NCBI GenBank assembly: GCA_900548955.1
Contig: URMQ01000020.1
Coordinates: 1 to 20,536 of the forward strand
Direction of reading: 5' to 3'
Source of the DNA: an uncultured Eggerthella sp.
Lineage (GTDB): Bacteria; Actinomycetota; Coriobacteriia; Coriobacteriales; Eggerthellaceae
DNA length: 20,536 nucleotides
Shown here piece by piece: positions 1-8,159 of this stretch. A program made the position numbers and the translations under genes. The notes under the pieces were generated by a model. The model had not been told where the DNA came from. It saw only the letters and a program-made list of their open reading frames with translations, and did no database searches. Each line of letters starts with the position of its first letter. The stretch's first letter is position 1.

Positions 1-81
1 GGCTGAATTTGTTTGGTCATATATTGTTAGGGTTGTCAGTTATTGTTAGATCTTGAATCGAGCTTTAGGCTGAGCAGGGAT

Positions 82-1905
82 TTAATTATTGGTAGCTGAA
101 TTCCCTGAAGTGCTGCCGCCCGTACTCGATGATCCGCCTGAGCCAGAACCATTGTTTGTCCCTGTGCTTTCAGATCCGTCCTGACCGCCCGAAGGCTCTT
201 CAGGCTCCTCTTCTTCAGGGCCGTTAGAAATAGTCAAAGTAATAGTGGTACCAGGTTCTGCAGTGCCTGTTACGCTTTGCTTAATAACGTTATTAACTTT
301 AACGGAATCATCGTTGCGCCATTGGAGCGAAACAGTAAAGCCAGCAGCTTCAAGACGATCGCGCGCTGTTTCAAAGTCAAGACCCTGAACATTAGGAACG
401 TTAGTAGTTTCAGGCCCCTTGGAAAGATGGAACACAATAGTGTCGCCCTTATAAGCTGTAGCTCCTGCTGCTATGTCCTGACCAGCAACGTGATCTTTTT
501 CGACATCGCTTGAGAATACCGTATCGCCCTGCTGTCCATTCAGGCCGTATGAGGCTAACGTGCGTTGTGCTTCATCGGCGGTCATGCCTCGTAGATCAGG
601 TACGCTGACCTGCTCGGTCCCCTTAGAAACGGTAATGTTTACCGTAGAGCCCTTTGCCGCCTGTACGCCTGCGGCAGGGTCGGTGCTAACTACATGGCCT
701 GCTTGAACATCAGGATTGTAAACTTCTGTTTCGGTACCAACAGTAAAGCCAGCAGCTTGTAATTCGCCGCGAGCTTCGGCAACTGCCTTGTTTGAAACAT
801 CTGGCACAGAAACCATTTCTTGGTTACCGCTAAATGCCATTGCGGCGCCTATGATGCCTAAAACTACCAATAAGCCAATAACAACGCCTATTACAATGTT
901 GCGGCTGCTCTTTTTTCCTCCGTTGTTATCATCGGCAGTGTAGGCTTTTGTTACTGTAGTGCGACCTGCTTCGCCATTGGCGCCAACAGGATTCATTACG
1001 GCAGTTCCACTTACCGGTGGCACTCCACCCATAACTTGTGTTTTAAGTCCGCTGATATCATCGCCTAAGTTAACAGGGCGTCCTGCCAGATAATCATTCA
1101 ATACATGACGCATTTCGGAAGCATCCTTGAAACGACGCTCAGGATCTTTCTCCATTGCCTTCATGATGATGGCTTCAAGCGCTGGATCTATGTTGGGGTT
1201 AATACTACTTGGAGGTACAGGGATTTCGTTTACCTGCTTAACTGCAACACTAACCGCGTCTTGCCCATCAAAAGGAAGCTTTCCCGTGGTTGCTTCATAG
1301 AGCACAACACCAAGAGAATAAATGTCGCTTGCACCAGTAAGTTCTTTGCCTTGTGCTTGTTCGGGAGAAACATAGTGAGCGGTGCCAAGTACAGTTGCAG
1401 TTTGGGATAAGCCGGCATCACCAGCACGTGCGATACCAAAGTCCATTACCTTGATATTGCCATCAGGTTGGATCATGATGTTTTGTGGCTTAATGTCGCG
1501 GTGGATGATTCCTCCCGCATGAGCAACGGAAAGTGCTTGTGCTACCTGAGAGCCAATTTCTGCCGCCTTGCGCTGATTGATGGCGCCACGTTCTTTAATG
1601 GCGGTTTTTAGGTCAGTACCACGAAGGAACTCCATAACAATATAGTAGGTTTCGCCATCTAAGCCCCAGTCATAAATACTTACGATATAAGGGCTCTGTA
1701 AATTTGCAGCAGAAGCTGCCTCTTGACGAAAACGTTTGGTAAAAGTGGGGTCCGCTGCATATTGGGGAAGCATAACCTTAACGGCAACCGTACGACCCAA
1801 GACACTGTCTTCGGCGCGGTATACCTCAGCCATGCCTCCTAAGCCAACTCGTTCTATTAGCTTATAGCGGTTATTAAAGGTTCTGCCAATCATGCTTCCA
1901 GCCAC
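82..1905 (-). CDS. pknB: PASTA-domain Ser/Thr protein kinase (PknB/Stk type)
   Basis: Membrane kinase that phosphorylates Ser/Thr residues of cell-wall and division proteins; the outer PASTA repeats of this family bind muropeptides or lipid II. Numbering from the GTG start: glycine loop RVGLGGMAEVYRA near 19-31, ATP lysine in VAVKV (K43), HRDIKPQN with catalytic D137, DFG at 155-157 and SPE at 180-182, so the kinase looks active. A juxtamembrane linker precedes one membrane helix at about 337-359, three PASTA domains (about 365-428, 433-496, 501-562), and an acidic then Ser/Gly/Thr/Asn-rich tail to residue 607. I chose GTG at 1905 because AAAGGGAG sits 7 bases upstream; an ATG at 1941 lacks such a site. 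It is the last gene of the fhaA-fhaB-pstP-rodA/pbpA cluster, after a 145-base gap that may hold its own promoter. Mycobacterial PknB has four PASTA units, and no second kinase gene is present here. Confidence 0.95.
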   Translation of the reverse strand: MAGSMIGRTFNNRYKLIERVGLGGMAEVYRAEDSVLGRTVAVKVMLPQYAADPTFTKRFRQEAASAANLQSPYIVSIYDWGLDGETYYIVMEFLRGTDLKTAIKERGAINQRKAAEIGSQVAQALSVAHAGGIIHRDIKPQNIMIQPDGNIKVMDFGIARAGDAGLSQTATVLGTAHYVSPEQAQGKELTGASDIYSLGVVLYEATTGKLPFDGQDAVSVAVKQVNEIPVPPSSINPNIDPALEAIIMKAMEKDPERRFKDASEMRHVLNDYLAGRPVNLGDDISGLKTQVMGGVPPVSGTAVMNPVGANGEAGRTTVTKAYTADDNNGGKKSSRNIVIGVVIGLLVVLGIIGAAMAFSGNQEMVSVPDVSNKAVAEARGELQAAGFTVGTETEVYNPDVQAGHVVSTDPAAGVQAAKGSTVNITVSKGTEQVSVPDLRGMTADEAQRTLASYGLNGQQGDTVFSSDVEKDHVAGQDIAAGATAYKGDTIVFHLSKGPETTNVPNVQGLDFETARDRLEAAGFTVSLQWRNDDSVKVNNVIKQSVTGTAEPGTTITLTISNGPEEEEPEEPSGGQDGSESTGTNNGSGSGGSSSTGGSTSGNSATNN

Positions 1906-2050
1906 GTTTATTCTCCCTTTGGATCCATGCTTAACAACCAATTTCTAAGCATATCGTATTCCTTAACCAACTTTTAGTTCATATGCAAGCTTCCATCAGC
2001 TTTCAAGAAGTTTTTGGAAGCAAACGTTACTTTTTTGCTCCGAAGAAGGA

Positions 2051-4807
2051 TTACAGCATTCCTTGTACCTCCAAAGATGTTTCTAAAACATCCTGTGCGC
2101 GACCAGCGGCACCGCCAGGAATGTCTTCACCTGCTTCTTCCAAAACAATAGCAACCACAACCGAACAATTATCGCTAGGGCCCATGCCTACAAACCAACG
2201 ATCGTCCTTCGGTTTGCCTGTTTCAGCAGTACCGGTTTTGCCAGCAATCTGTACGCCATCGACAGCTGCTGCCGTACCAGTTCCGTTATTTACAACGCCT
2301 TCAAGAACTGTTTTTACGCGATCAGCAACAGAACTTGAACAGGCGGTGAAAAGCGTGCTTGGATTTGCGCGATAGCTGTTGGTACCTTCAGCGTTATAGA
2401 TGCTGTCAACCAAATAGGGTTGCATGATAACACCATCGTTAGCAATTGCGCATCCTACCAAAGCCATTTGTAATACCGTTGCCTGAGGACCTGCGGGGCT
2501 TTTGTGTTCACCTACGGGTTCGCCCGCCGCTGCCCAAGCAGTTTCCCATTCAGTCATTTCATTAGGATCCGGCATTAACGAGGTAACAAGTGGCAAATCG
2601 AATTCAATGTCTTGATTGAAGCCAAATTTATCTGAAGAAGAGACCAACGCATCAGCGCCAATTTCGGTACCTAGTTGTGCGAATACGGTGTTTGCGGATA
2701 ATTCCGTTGCACGTTCAAGCGTGATGTCTCCGTAGGAAGCATCATTGAAATTGGTTACTTCGCCACCACCAACTTCTAGGGTAGAGGGAGCGGAATATAC
2801 GCTGGATTCGGTAGCAGTGTTGCTTTCAAGCGCTGTAGCAAGAGAAACAATCTTAAAGGTTGATCCGGGTGAGTACAGAGCCTGAGTAGCGCGATTGTAG
2901 AGTGCCGAAGATTCATCGCCGGCAGAAAGCAAACTGTCAACATCGGCTGCATCGTAGGTTGGCGAAGATGCCATAGCAAGAATTGCACCTGACTTAGGAT
3001 CAATTACCACACATGCGCCTTTGTAACCATCAAGTGCATCTTGGGCTTCCTGTTGAATAGTGGAATTGATAGTAAGTTTTACATCGTTTCCTGCGGTGTT
3101 GTTGCCCGTGTAGGAATTAAGAACATCAATCCATGATGCGTAATTGCTAGAACCTTTTAGTGTGTCATTTTCGGAGGCTTCAATACCCGAGGTTCCGTAG
3201 GTGTCTGATGCGTATCCCACTATGTGAGAAGCTAGAGTTCCTGCAGGGTATTCACGACTATAGGTTCCGTCTTCTTGAAGCACCGATTGAGCTAATACTA
3301 CGTTGTCGTAGGTTGAAATAGTGCCACGTTCAGTCTTAGCTTCTTTAGCAATGGTGTGGTTATTGATGGACATGTTTTGGTAGTAGTCAGCCTGAATAAC
3401 CATAATGAGGGTAAGATTTGCTACTAAAAGGGCAAACATTGCAGAAAATACAATCATAGTTCCCGTTAAACGTTTACCTAAAGAAACACGACCAAGAACG
3501 CCATTTGCAGAAATTGCACCTGTGCCTGAAGTCATTTCGGTACCAAGACCCGTTCCCTGGTCGCTGGCGCGCATCAAAAAGCCCACAATAATGAAGCTAG
3601 CAAGTAAAGACGAACCACCCTGGCTTACGAAGGGAAGGGTAAGGCCAGTCAGCGGGATAAAACGGGTAACACCACCAACAATAATGAATGCCTGCAGAAT
3701 AATGATTGCGGTAAAACCAAGCGCCATAAAGGAACTTACGTCGGTTTTGGCGCGTACAGAAATAAGAATGCCGCGGATAGCAAAGCACAGGTACAGCAAA
3801 AGCAAGCCAGCGGCACCCAACAAACCAGCCTCTTCGGCAATGGCGGAAAAAATAAAGTCGGATTCTACGATAGGAATTTGATCAGCAAGGCCATTGCCAA
3901 TACCAACACCGAAAAGTCCGCCATCAGCAATAGAGAAGATAGATTGAACTAGCTGATAGCCCGTTCCTGATGGGTCGGCAAAAGGATCAAGCCAGGTATT
4001 AACACGAACCTGTACATGCGAGAATAAGAAATATGCGGCTACCAGACCAAATGCAATAAGCACAAAACTAATTACTATGTATGCTTTGCGGCCGGTGGCA
4101 ACGTAGAGCATGGTCAAGAACACGAAAAACAAAACAAGAGCTGAACCTAGGTCGCGTTCAAAAACAATGACTACCAAAGCAATTGCCCACATAATCAAAA
4201 CAGGAACAAGGGCGCGCAAGTCTGGAATTTTGAAAGGACCAATGCGGTGAGTAAACACCGAAAGCATTTCTCTATTTTGGGCAAGGTATGCCGCTAAGAA
4301 AATAACAATACATATTTTGGCAAGTTCGCCTGGCTGGAAGGAAAAACCACCAATCGAGAGCCAAATGCGGCTACCGTAAATTTCGTTACCAATGACTGGC
4401 AGCAAAGGGGATACTAATAGCAGGATACCTGCAATCATGATGGTGTATTTGTAGTTGCCTAGTTTGTCTAAGTTCCTAATAAAAATAAGAACCAGCACCA
4501 TAAATACTACACCTAAGAATAGCCAGCCGACTTGGCGAAGGGCCAGTTCAGGAGCGAGGCGTGTAATAAAGGCAATGCCAATACCTGAAAGGGCAAACGA
4601 TATAGGCAAAATGGCAGGATCTGCCCCAGGGGCAAGTTTTCTTATAGCTAGATGTGCCACAACAAAGGTAGCAAACATGCCTAAGGGCACTGTCAGATTA
4701 TCCAGGGTAACGCCACCTTCTTGGTTGAGCGCTACCATGGCAAACAGCAGAATAACAAGCGGCGCCGCAACGCAAAGAAGAAGCAGTTCGTTGTTTCTTC
4801 TGGTCAT
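2051..4807 (-). CDS. Fused SEDS glycosyltransferase (RodA/FtsW) and class B penicillin-binding protein (PbpA)
   Basis: A single 918-residue protein that should both polymerise lipid II and cross-link the glycan strands. Residues 1-413 are a RodA/FtsW-type SEDS domain with about 12 membrane helices, as in actinobacterial RodA. It has the ERDLGSALVL helix, the WLDPFADPSGTGYQLVQS loop, and D317 in VESDFIFSAIAEE, which matches the SEDS catalytic aspartate. A cytosolic Gly/Ser/Thr-rich linker (about 414-445) leads to the PBP anchor helix (447-470), a short pedestal region with the ERGTI motif, and a transpeptidase with SPGSTFK (S649, K652), SAN (704-706) and KTGTAE (K857). Every catalytic motif is present, with no stop or frameshift. 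In mycobacteria rodA and pbpA are adjacent separate genes in this same order. The start is 3 bases after the pstP stop, so the two are probably co-transcribed. Stop TAA. Confidence 0.95.
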   Translation of the reverse strand: MTRRNNELLLLCVAAPLVILLFAMVALNQEGGVTLDNLTVPLGMFATFVVAHLAIRKLAPGADPAILPISFALSGIGIAFITRLAPELALRQVGWLFLGVVFMVLVLIFIRNLDKLGNYKYTIMIAGILLLVSPLLPVIGNEIYGSRIWLSIGGFSFQPGELAKICIVIFLAAYLAQNREMLSVFTHRIGPFKIPDLRALVPVLIMWAIALVVIVFERDLGSALVLFFVFLTMLYVATGRKAYIVISFVLIAFGLVAAYFLFSHVQVRVNTWLDPFADPSGTGYQLVQSIFSIADGGLFGVGIGNGLADQIPIVESDFIFSAIAEEAGLLGAAGLLLLYLCFAIRGILISVRAKTDVSSFMALGFTAIIILQAFIIVGGVTRFIPLTGLTLPFVSQGGSSLLASFIIVGFLMRASDQGTGLGTEMTSGTGAISANGVLGRVSLGKRLTGTMIVFSAMFALLVANLTLIMVIQADYYQNMSINNHTIAKEAKTERGTISTYDNVVLAQSVLQEDGTYSREYPAGTLASHIVGYASDTYGTSGIEASENDTLKGSSNYASWIDVLNSYTGNNTAGNDVKLTINSTIQQEAQDALDGYKGACVVIDPKSGAILAMASSPTYDAADVDSLLSAGDESSALYNRATQALYSPGSTFKIVSLATALESNTATESSVYSAPSTLEVGGGEVTNFNDASYGDITLERATELSANTVFAQLGTEIGADALVSSSDKFGFNQDIEFDLPLVTSLMPDPNEMTEWETAWAAAGEPVGEHKSPAGPQATVLQMALVGCAIANDGVIMQPYLVDSIYNAEGTNSYRANPSTLFTACSSSVADRVKTVLEGVVNNGTGTAAAVDGVQIAGKTGTAETGKPKDDRWFVGMGPSDNCSVVVAIVLEEAGEDIPGGAAGRAQDVLETSLEVQGML

Positions 4808-4810
4808 AGG

Positions 4811-6088
4811 CTATTCACCGCTCCCCGAATTGTTGTCGGAGTTTACACCGGCATTGTTTGTGGCATCCTTGGTATTTGTCGTGTTGGTGCGGGAAGTACC
4901 ACTAGTACCAGATTCATTTTCGTCTGAATTTGCGCTTGAGGCAGACGTGGTTGAATTTGGCTGGCCAGGAGTTTCGTTTTGTAGGGCAATTTCTTGCTGG
5001 TATGTAGTAATAAGGTTGTTCGCCTCTTCAAGGCTGCCTACTTGCATGCCTTCTTTAATGCGATTGGCGACACCAGGATTCAGCTGATCTACTTCAACGC
5101 CCGAAGTATATTCCAGAGAAGACAAAGGCATTCCGAAAAGTTCTTCGTTCAAGCCTCGATATACTGCAACTTTTCCATCTTGCTCAATAAGATAGGCGGA
5201 GTTGTTAACGTACATATAGCCAGCAAAAATAGCGCAGGCAAGGGCAGCAAGCAAACAAAAAACAACACCGATAGCAAGTGCTTTAGATTTACGACGCTGT
5301 TTCTTTTCACGAACAGCCTTAAAGCCTTCTACATCTACTACTACTGCGGTAGCGTTGTCGAATCCGCCTGCATGAAGTGCTGCTTCAACAAGTTGATCGG
5401 CGCAGGCTTGAGCTGAAGGTGCCTGTCGCATAATGGAAGCAATTTCGGAATCTTCAATCATGCCACAAACACCATCTGAACAAAGCAAGAGACGGTCGCC
5501 AGTTTCTACGTTAAGCTCATACAAGTCTGGTTGCATATGGGGGTCAGACCCAATGGCACGGGTGATGACCGAACGATTTGGATGAACGCGAGCTTCAGCT
5601 TCGGTGAGCTGACCTGCTTCAATCATGTCTGCCATAAGGCTATGATCGCGAGTGATTTGCTGAAGCGATCCATTATGAAGCAAGTAAGCGCGAGAGTCGC
5701 CAACCTGCGCAATGATAAGACGCTCTTTTTCTAGAATAGCTGCTGTGAGCGTAGTGCCCATGCCTTCTCGGCCAATTCCTTGGCTTGGAGCTTTAATAAC
5801 ATTGAGGTTAGCAGCAACCACTGCGCGTGCCAAAGCTTCAGCATCGGCGCTTTCAGGTGCCAGATCGTTGAGTGTATTAATTGTAATTTCGGAAGCTATT
5901 TCGCCTGCTTCGTGACCGCCCATGCCGTCTGCTACCGCAAACAAGGGGGGAAGTACGGTAAGGCTATCTTCGTTATGTTCGCGTACATGACCAACTTCGG
6001 TACGGCTTCCATAATATGAAGACACCACTTCGATGGGCGATGTATTGTTTGTTTGAGATGAGGTGGTATGTGCTGTTTGATTGGTCAT
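4811..6088 (-). CDS. pstP: PP2C-family Ser/Thr protein phosphatase (PstP/Stp)
   Basis: Metal-dependent phosphatase that reverses PknB phosphorylation. The cytosolic catalytic domain (about 25-255) shows the PP2C motifs: GHVREHNEDS (33-42), AVADGMGGHEAGE with metal ligand D54, GTTLTAA (111-117), QVGDSRAYLL (128-137), TRDHS (146-150), LLCSDGV with D205, and FDNATAVVVDV with D244. A basic stretch precedes one membrane helix at about 268-293. The remaining 130 residues lie outside the cell and end in a low-complexity Ser/Thr/Asn-rich tail (about 370-425). The ATG follows directly on the fhaB stop TAA with no spacer, which suggests translational coupling. The tail resembles in composition that of the partner kinase encoded two genes downstream. 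Confidence 0.95.
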   Translation of the reverse strand: MTNQTAHTTSSQTNNTSPIEVVSSYYGSRTEVGHVREHNEDSLTVLPPLFAVADGMGGHEAGEIASEITINTLNDLAPESADAEALARAVVAANLNVIKAPSQGIGREGMGTTLTAAILEKERLIIAQVGDSRAYLLHNGSLQQITRDHSLMADMIEAGQLTEAEARVHPNRSVITRAIGSDPHMQPDLYELNVETGDRLLLCSDGVCGMIEDSEIASIMRQAPSAQACADQLVEAALHAGGFDNATAVVVDVEGFKAVREKKQRRKSKALAIGVVFCLLAALACAIFAGYMYVNNSAYLIEQDGKVAVYRGLNEELFGMPLSSLEYTSGVEVDQLNPGVANRIKEGMQVGSLEEANNLITTYQQEIALQNETPGQPNSTTSASSANSDENESGTSGTSRTNTTNTKDATNNAGVNSDNNSGSGE

Positions 6089-6502
6089 TTATGCAAACCT
6101 TACTCGCATTACTACATCGCCTACCGAGATGCGATCGCCATTTCGCAGAGCTGTAGGTTCGGTAATATAGCGGCCGTTTACCGCAGTGCCATTCGTTGAG
6201 CCTAAATCTTCAATAAAAAGGTTTTGTCCCATAAGTACAAAACGTGCATGACGCGAAGAAACGTACTCTGCACCAATAACAATATCGGAACCAGGACTAC
6301 GTCCAACAATAACGGGACCACGTACCGCGATTTGCACACCGCGTAGTTCCTTGGGACCCTTTTCGATTGCAACTGTCCATACCTGTTCTTTTTTACGTGA
6401 ACCACGCACAAGGCCAATACCTGTTTTCATAATGGCAAAAAGAAACAGGTAGAGCAGTACAACAAAGAGTAATCTGCCTATGAGAAGGATAATGTCAATC
6501 AC
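6089..6502 (-). CDS. fhaB: Membrane-anchored FHA-domain protein (FhaB type)
   Basis: Small phosphothreonine-binding adaptor. Residues 3-24 form a membrane helix and 31-48 a basic linker. Residues 60-137 are an FHA domain with GRSPGSDI (G67, R68), SSRHARF (S83, R84, H85) and LGSTNGTAVNG (N104, N109), so all phosphothreonine-contact positions are kept. The N-terminal helix followed by an FHA domain matches mycobacterial FhaB/FipA, which binds phosphorylated wall and division partners. Translation seems to start at GTG 6502; the ribosome site is weak (AGG about 9 bases upstream). A hairpin and T-rich stretch lie in the 114-base gap behind fhaA, so expression may be uncoupled from fhaA. The stop abuts the pstP start. 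Confidence 0.93.
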   Translation of the reverse strand: MIDIILLIGRLLFVVLLYLFLFAIMKTGIGLVRGSRKKEQVWTVAIEKGPKELRGVQIAVRGPVIVGRSPGSDIVIGAEYVSSRHARFVLMGQNLFIEDLGSTNGTAVNGRYITEPTALRNGDRISVGDVVMRVRFA

Positions 6503-6571
6503 GAAAGAAAACCTATCATCATCGAAAAAGCGCTACATCGGCATTGCAAAATCATTGAAGCCATTACAAAA

Positions 6572-6606
6572 GTACAAAACGGGCAGCGCAAAGTTATTGC
6601 TGCCCG
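6572..6606 (-). terminator. Hairpin plus T-rich run between fhaA and fhaB (terminator or attenuator)
   Basis: On the minus strand CGGGCAGC (6606-6599) and GCTGCCCG (6587-6580) form a perfect 8-bp stem with an 11-base loop, followed at once by TTTT and a further T-rich stretch. It lies right after the fhaA stop. It may end part of the fhaA transcripts and reduce expression of the downstream wall genes, or fhaB may have its own promoter. Confidence 0.6.
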
Positions 6607-6616
6607 CAGAATGTTC

Positions 6617-7627
6617 TTACTGGAACGTAAAGAGGAAGGTAGTAGTTCCAACCGTTACGCGATCGCCTTCTTGCAACATAACAGAAGCAATGTGGCGACC
6701 ATTTACTAAGGTGCCATTCGTTGAGCCAAGGTCAGCAATGCTCCAAGCGTTAGCTGCTTCTTGGCGAATTTCAGCATGAGTGCGGCTCACGTTAAGATCT
6801 TCGATGGCAATATCGCTGGAAAGGGCACGACCAAGAAGAATGCGATCCTTGGTAAGTGGAAAGGATCGATTCGTAGTGAGATCAATCAAGCGTGGCTGGT
6901 GAGGAAGACGACGACCGCCCATTTGGGGTGCTGCCATGTTGTCGTCAAAGCGCACAGTTTGGTTGCCTGCAGCACCTACGGCACCCGCTACGCCTGCCGC
7001 TTCGGCGATGGGAGGAACCATGGCACCTGCATTCGCAGGAGCTCCACCTGGGATATTACCTGGAACCTGGTTGTAGCCATCGTCGTATGCAGCAGGATCT
7101 TCTGCCATAACGTCTATGCCAGAGCTTGCATATCCTTGGGCAGGGTTTTGCTGGATGGGAGCTCCTGGCTGAGCTACCGGCGATACAGGTTGCTGAGGTG
7201 CCTGGTTGTTCAAGCCGTAGCGTTGCATTTCTTCTTGACGCAGTTGAGAAACAATAGGAGCAGAAACTAATTCGGCAACTACTTCAAACTTCCCGCGTTT
7301 TAGCTCATCATCAATAATGAAGCGAACCAAAGGTGCGCCATCCATGGCGAGACCCAATTCCTGTGCTTTTGCGCTTAGGTAGGTTTCCGTTTCACCAGCC
7401 AGTGTTGGATAGTATCCAAAAAGACGTTCATCATCGTCTGGATTTACCAGCACCGTATATAACGTAGGCGCGAATTCTTTACCTGCGCCCACCATTTTTT
7501 CACGACGCATTTGTTTTTCGGCCTTTTTAGCTATTTGAACGGGGCTGATGGGGGAATCGAAGAATTTATCACCCATATCATCGAAGCCGTCTTCTACGCG
7601 GCGTTCGAATTTAGAGAAAAACCCCAT
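6617..7627 (-). CDS. fhaA: FHA-domain protein with N-terminal DUF3662 domain (FhaA type)
   Basis: Cytosolic phosphothreonine reader of 336 residues. The N-terminal 1-125 (GFFSKFERRVEDGF onward) matches the DUF3662/FhaA-N domain; in mycobacteria this protein binds the phosphorylated pseudokinase region of the lipid II flippase MviN. A Pro/Gln/Ala/Gly-rich disordered linker spans about 140-240. The FHA domain (about 245-336) has LLGRALSSDI (G266, R267), NVSRTHAEI (S281, R282, H284) and LGSTNGTLVNG (N304, N309). The start was set at ATG 7627 because AAGGAG lies 7 bases upstream; the in-frame start at 7678 has no such site. First gene of the wall-signalling cluster, with promoter candidates upstream. 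Confidence 0.93.
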   Translation of the reverse strand: MGFFSKFERRVEDGFDDMGDKFFDSPISPVQIAKKAEKQMRREKMVGAGKEFAPTLYTVLVNPDDDERLFGYYPTLAGETETYLSAKAQELGLAMDGAPLVRFIIDDELKRGKFEVVAELVSAPIVSQLRQEEMQRYGLNNQAPQQPVSPVAQPGAPIQQNPAQGYASSGIDVMAEDPAAYDDGYNQVPGNIPGGAPANAGAMVPPIAEAAGVAGAVGAAGNQTVRFDDNMAAPQMGGRRLPHQPRLIDLTTNRSFPLTKDRILLGRALSSDIAIEDLNVSRTHAEIRQEAANAWSIADLGSTNGTLVNGRHIASVMLQEGDRVTVGTTTFLFTFQ

Positions 7628-7648
7628 GGTAGTACTCCTTACAAATGT

Positions 7649-7678
7649 ATAGTAACGGCAATCTATTCCAACGATCAA
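7649..7678 (-). promoter_or_regulatory. Candidate sigma-70 promoter for fhaA (proximal)
   Basis: Minus-strand TTGATC (-35, 7678-7673), an 18-base spacer and TACTAT (-10, 7654-7649). It would start transcription about 15 bases before the fhaA start codon, with the AAGGAG ribosome site inside that short leader. Found by eye only. Confidence 0.35.
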
Positions 7679-7724
7679 TCATGCCACAATATGGGCTGTT
7701 ACGGAAATATTTCACTTGATTGTC

Positions 7725-7753
7725 ATGATAAAGTTGCAATTTTTTGTAACCAA
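7725..7753 (-). promoter_or_regulatory. Candidate sigma-70 promoter for fhaA (distal)
   Basis: Minus-strand TTGGTT (7753-7748), a 17-base spacer and TATCAT (7730-7725, 5 of 6 matches to the -10 consensus). It would give a leader of roughly 90 bases. It competes with the proximal candidate; found by eye only. Confidence 0.33.
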
Positions 7754-7765
7754 TGACGGTAACTA

Positions 7766-7936
7766 TTAAGAGTTGGCCCGCAAAACATCTTTAGGCACTC
7801 TTATGGAAGCTTTTAAGTTCTTTCGATTAGATATCTCCTTGATGACGTGCAAAGCTTCACTGTTCGATAAACTGAGATTAAGCGTGTGAGTTGTATTCGT
7901 GGCGCTTATTCGAATTGTTAGATTGCCTCTTGCGTT
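7766..7936 (-). other. 56-codon open stretch, possible gene remnant
   Basis: Between fhaA and the tRNA, a minus-strand frame stays open for 56 codons and reads protein-like (for example EALHVIKEISNRKNLKAS, ending VLRANS before TAA). It has no ATG and no ribosome site near its beginning, and its upstream part overlaps the likely tRNA promoter. It may be a decayed 3' end of a lost gene or chance. No family recognised. Confidence 0.15.
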
Positions 7937-7953
7937 TTAAGCCAAGGTAAGAT
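7923..7953 (+). promoter_or_regulatory. Candidate promoter for tRNA-Leu
   Basis: TTGCCT (7923-7928) and TAAGAT (7948-7953) with a 19-base spacer would start transcription about 23 bases before the mature tRNA. The spacer is long, and alternatives such as TAGTCT at 7953-7958 exist. Confidence 0.3.
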
Positions 7954-7982
7954 AGTCTAACTTTCGCACTTTTATTGCATAT

Positions 7983-8069
7983 GCGGGTGTGGCGGAATTG
8001 GCAGACGCGTACGGTTCAGGTCCGTATGAGCTCCGGCTCATGAAGGTTCAAGTCCTTTCACCCGCACCA
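7983..8069 (+). tRNA. tRNA-Leu (anticodon CAG)
   Basis: An 87-base class II tRNA with encoded CCA. Acceptor arms GCGGGTG (7983-7989) and CACCCGC (8059-8065) pair fully, followed by discriminator A and CCA. The anticodon stem TACGG/CCGTA closes a 7-base loop TTCAGGT, giving anticodon CAG for CUG codons. The long variable arm has a GAGC/GCTC stem, and the T loop reads TTCAAGT. The long variable arm together with the CAG anticodon fixes leucine identity. A terminator follows 12 bases later, so it is probably a single-gene unit. Confidence 0.97.
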
Positions 8070-8081
8070 TTAAACATTCTG

Positions 8082-8105
8082 GCGCCCCTTGGGGTGCTTT
8101 TTTTT
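8082..8105 (+). terminator. Rho-independent terminator after tRNA-Leu
   Basis: Stem GCGCCCC (8082-8088) and GGGGTGC (8091-8097), seven pairs with one G-T and a TT loop, followed by eight T (8098-8105). Confidence 0.88.
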
Positions 8106-8159
8106 GTATCATGTTCGCGTTAACCAAAAATATGACGGTTTTACTAGGTAGTGCTGTTT

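Noticed and set aside
1906..2050. Terminator between the SEDS-PBP gene and pknB
   Set aside because: GCTTCC/GGAAGC arms exist but are 21 bases apart and lack a T tract on the transcribed minus strand.
3405..3881. 158-codon plus-strand frame with Lys/Pro/Arg-rich reading
   Set aside because: Antisense to membrane helices of the SEDS domain, which produces such composition; no start signal.
4455..5087. 210-codon plus-strand open frame
   Set aside because: It lies opposite the SEDS and phosphatase coding sequence, has no ribosome site, and reads as a shadow; the minus-strand frames carry clear family motifs.
6761..7270. 169-codon plus-strand open frame
   Set aside because: Antisense to fhaA, which has DUF3662 and FHA motifs and a good ribosome site.
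7983..8105. Integrated element at tRNA-Leu
   Set aside because: The tRNA is intact, followed at once by its own terminator and a housekeeping gene; no integrase and no repeated tRNA 3' end was seen downstream.
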